Source: GCA-003244245 sp049673305 (GTDB lineage: Bacteria > Actinomycetota > Actinomycetes > Mycobacteriales > Pseudonocardiaceae). From it: a DNA stretch of 17,684 bases. The position numbers and the translations under genes were made by a program. The notes below the pieces were generated by a model, which did no database searches, was not told the DNA's origin, and was given only the letters and a program-made list of their open reading frames with translations. Every line of letters starts with the position of its first letter. The stretch's first letter is position 1. The stretch covers positions 1-17,684 of the forward strand of contig JBATXM010000116.1 of assembly GCA_049673305.1 (NCBI GenBank), given 5' to 3'. Positions 15,733 through 17,684 of this stretch are shown one piece after another.

Positions 15733-15945
15733 TCACTCGTGGCTGCGTAACGAGTCACCGATCAACCAGAGTGTGGGCGGCCATAACCCGGTGAACAGCG
15801 CACGCCGCTCAGCGTTGCCCCGTTCGTCTTGATCCACCGTCTTGGCCCGAATCCACAGGCCAAGGCACAACACAACCGCCCCGAGAGACATGATCTCGAA
15901 GTGCGCGCTGCGCAGCCCGGCACGATGCAACACCTGACCGATCAT
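15733..15945 (-). CDS. Small membrane protein, 70 residues
   Basis: The ATG at 15945 has a strong GGTGGAGG just upstream, so I prefer it to an in-frame ATG at 15990. The product has two hydrophobic segments, about 17-33 (EIMSLGAVVLCLGLWIR) and 50-66 (FTGLWPPTLWLIGDSL), separated by a charged stretch (KTVDQDERGNAERR), so it is likely a two-helix membrane protein. The pattern AHFEIMSLGA and GLWPPTL resembles small actinobacterial membrane proteins of unknown function. It is the first gene of the leftward operon. Confidence 0.75.
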   Translation of the reverse strand: MIGQVLHRAGLRSAHFEIMSLGAVVLCLGLWIRAKTVDQDERGNAERRALFTGLWPPTLWLIGDSLRSHE

Positions 15946-16045
15946 CCGCGCCTCCACCTGTTGTTTGCCGGCTCGCCGGCCGGGGAACATGCCCAGTGTC
16001 CGCGCATCTGCTCACGAGCGCGACACAGGAGAACCCGGTGTATCT
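15946..16045. promoter_or_regulatory. Divergent intergenic region
   Basis: One hundred bases separate the starts of the leftward small membrane protein and the rightward DUF1990-like gene, so promoters for both should lie here. I see GC-rich dyads (GCCGGCTCGCCGGCC, 15967-15981) but no convincing -10/-35 pair. Confidence 0.4.
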
Positions 16046-16747
16046 GTGATCGCCCGCTGGTCGAGGATTCTGGCGCGCTGGACGCTGGGTGTTGCGCTCG
16101 TCTCGTGGCGCTACCTGTGGGCGACCACCCCGCTGCATCGGTCCGTGGAGGCCGGCGACGCTACTGATTTCCCTCCGCCGCTGCCCGATCAGCTGGTGGA
16201 CGACCGTAGCCAACCGCTGGAAAGCGGCGTCGGCCCGCTGTTTCGCCGACTGTTCACGGTGGAGATCGAGGGCTCGTCGTTGACTGCGGCGGAGCTGATC
16301 ACCACAGTTGCCGCCGACCTCAATCAGGCCGTGCCCGCCGAGGTCACCGCAGTCGAAATGATCTCCGGTGTCCCCGGCGAGCTCGCGATCGGTGACGAGG
16401 TTGTGGTACGCATACCGGGTCCCTGGGATGGTCCGGTCCGAGTGGTGCACCGGACCGGCACGTCATTTCGCCTCGCCACCCTGACCGGACATCTGGAGGC
16501 GGGGCAGATCGAGTTCCGGGCCCGTCCGAAGGGCTCCCAGTTGCGGTTTGAGATTGAGGCGTGGGCGCGGCCGAGCAGTTGGGCTATCCACCTGCTCTAC
16601 AGCCATGTTCAGCTGGCTAAGGAAATCCAGCTGAACATGTGGGTGCGATTTTGCTTGAACGCCGCAAACCTCGCGGGCGGGCGGGCTCGCGGGGGCGTGA
16701 CGATCCGCACCCGGGTGGTCGATCAACCACTGCGGGCGAGTCAATAG
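16046..16747 (+). CDS. DUF1990-like protein
   Basis: I take the GTG at 16046 (233 residues, VIARWSRILARW); AGGAG lies at 16027-16031, rather far, and ATG 15989 is an in-frame alternative. Visible pieces are RYLWATTPLHRS, FPPPLPDQLVDDRSQ, GVGPLFRRLFTVEIEG, GDEVVVRIPGPWDGPVRVV, GHLEAGQIEFRARP and AKEIQLNMWVRFCL. These match my recollection of actinobacterial proteins annotated DUF1990, with a lipid- or SRPBCC-like beta core. A hydrophobic segment at about 7-22 could be a membrane anchor. It is divergent to the other DUF1990 gene. The reaction is unknown. Confidence 0.82.
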   Translation: MIARWSRILARWTLGVALVSWRYLWATTPLHRSVEAGDATDFPPPLPDQLVDDRSQPLESGVGPLFRRLFTVEIEGSSLTAAELITTVAADLNQAVPAEVTAVEMISGVPGELAIGDEVVVRIPGPWDGPVRVVHRTGTSFRLATLTGHLEAGQIEFRARPKGSQLRFEIEAWARPSSWAIHLLYSHVQLAKEIQLNMWVRFCLNAANLAGGRARGGVTIRTRVVDQPLRASQ

Positions 16748-16816
16748 CGGCCTGTACCGTGCCAAAACTTGATGCAGGGCCGGTGACTAGGTTTTTCTCT
16801 GTCTGAGCTAGGCCGC

Positions 16817-16984
16817 TCAGCGGTACTTGTTGATCACGCCTCCGAGGGTTCGATGGCGTCGGATCGGGGCGCTGAGCGGGATCATGGTGGCTGGATTGTG
16901 GTGGGGTGGGTGTTGGTTGAGGCTTTGGTGCGGCCGGTGGTTGTTGACGTGCTGGGTGAACTGGTCGAGGACTGGCCATTCTGT
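16817..16984 (-). pseudogene. Transposase C-terminal fragment
   Basis: Leftward reading gives LDQFTQHVNNHRPHQSLNQH, ATMIPLSAPIRRHRTLGG and VINKYR, then a stop. This is the C-terminal end of a DDE transposase of the general type at 7913-9064 (HYNGQRPHR ... GGLINEY), from a different IS. Its upstream part is missing, replaced at about 16985 by the methyltransferase sequence. No inverted repeat could be matched at this remnant. Confidence 0.82.
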
Positions 16985-17684
16985 GTTCGGACCATGCGCT
17001 CCCACCGTGGCCAGGGCAGTAGCTCGGTCTCGCGCAGCCCGCTGATCTCCAGTCCCGCTCCGACTAGCGCGGTGATCACCTCGCCGAGGCCGTGTGCCCA
17101 TTCATAGGCCCGTGTCGCGTCCCGCAATGCCGGCCCGTCGGTGTAGGTGTAGGTGGCGTCTCGCTCGATCGCGCCGCGGCCTTCGAGGTAGTCGTGGCGC
17201 AGCAACAGTTCAGGGCTGTCACCGGGCGCTGGCGTAGGTCCCAACGCGTTGAGCACGGGATGGAACTCAACGATGTACAGCAGGCCGCCAGGCTTGAGTA
17301 ACTCGGCTACCACCGAGGCCCAGCGTGGGAGGTCGGGCAGATAGCACAGGGCACCTTTGCCGGTGTAGACCACGTCGAAGCGTCGCCCACCGAGCGCGCT
17401 GACCGCGTCGTACACATTGGACCGCACATAGTCGACTTCGACGCCCTCGCGCCGCGCGATCCGCCGCGCCTGCTCCACTGCCTCGCGAGAAAAATCGAGC
17501 CCAACCGTCCGGGCGCCCTTATGGGCGAAAGCGACCGTCTCCGTGCCGAGGTGGCTCTGCAGGTGCACAAGGTCGCGGCCAGGTAAATCCCCAAGATCGT
17601 GCGCCGCGTGCGCAGGAGGGAGAAGCCGATGTAGATCGGGTTCTGCTGATGCGAGTAACTGTGCAGGAGATGGAGGTAGGTCCT
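16985..17684 (-). pseudogene. SAM-dependent methyltransferase, C-terminus replaced by IS remnant, N-terminus off window
   Basis: The frame is open from the right edge. Class I methyltransferase motifs are LVHLQSHLGTETVAF (variant motif I, near 17540-17575), GARTVGLDFS with the SAM-binding Asp, FDVVYTGKGALCYLPDL (motif IV region) and LLKPGGLLYIVEFHPVL. The end, LPWPRWERMVR, stops where family members continue for some 15-30 residues. The frame then runs into transposase DNA out of frame and ends at 16882. The part right of 17570 (LLPPAHAAHDLGDLPGRD) fits poorly with the expected N-terminus of the family, so a further lesion there is possible. The substrate is unknown. Confidence 0.78.

Overview
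The window is high-GC DNA from an actinomycete (phylum Actinomycetota). The evidence is strong G/C at third codon positions, GTG starts, a TIR-TPR and a DUF4062-STAND-TPR protein of actinobacterial type, an HPII-type catalase, an RsbU-like phosphatase, DUF1990 proteins and transposases with the N-terminal LRHEVAVLRR motif. The genus cannot be fixed from the sequence alone.

Positions 1-7870 look like an accretion of integrative-element remnants carrying immunity-type genes. All three genes read leftward: a TIR-TPR protein cut by the window edge (1-710), a low-GC AlbA_2 (Schlafen-like) protein (1407-2528), and a DUF4062-NB-ARC-TPR STAND NTPase (3781-6528). Between them lie three related non-coding blocks (about 812-1190, 2781-3240 and 7118-7600). 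The two full copies contain 10-bp iterated repeats, a very conserved core of about 33 bp, and a two-tier hairpin whose differences are mostly compensatory. The third block is followed by the 3' half of a tRNA-Pro(GGG) gene (7739-7781). This fragment is flanked by 11-bp tandem repeat pairs and a perfect 14-bp hairpin, the layout expected of an integrase attachment site. The first block carries a decayed match to part of the same site (1162-1190).

Positions 7954-9144 are an insertion sequence with near-perfect 22-bp terminal inverted repeats; its transposase is split by an in-frame amber codon. The right end of the IS lies 86 bp before an intact katE-type catalase (9231-11480). Positions 11481-13130 form a transposase graveyard with three degraded relatives, one nested in another. 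Then comes an RsbU/SpoIIE-type phosphatase broken by a frameshift and truncated (13199-14259).

Positions 14319-16747 hold a more ordinary chromosomal cluster: a leftward operon (small membrane protein, DUF1990 protein, conserved hypothetical, possible tiny ORF) diverging from a second DUF1990-like gene. At the right edge a transposase C-terminal fragment replaces the end of a SAM-dependent methyltransferase, which runs off the window.

The most interesting points are the covarying hairpin element with its attachment-site architecture, and the three different immunity-type proteins it sits among.
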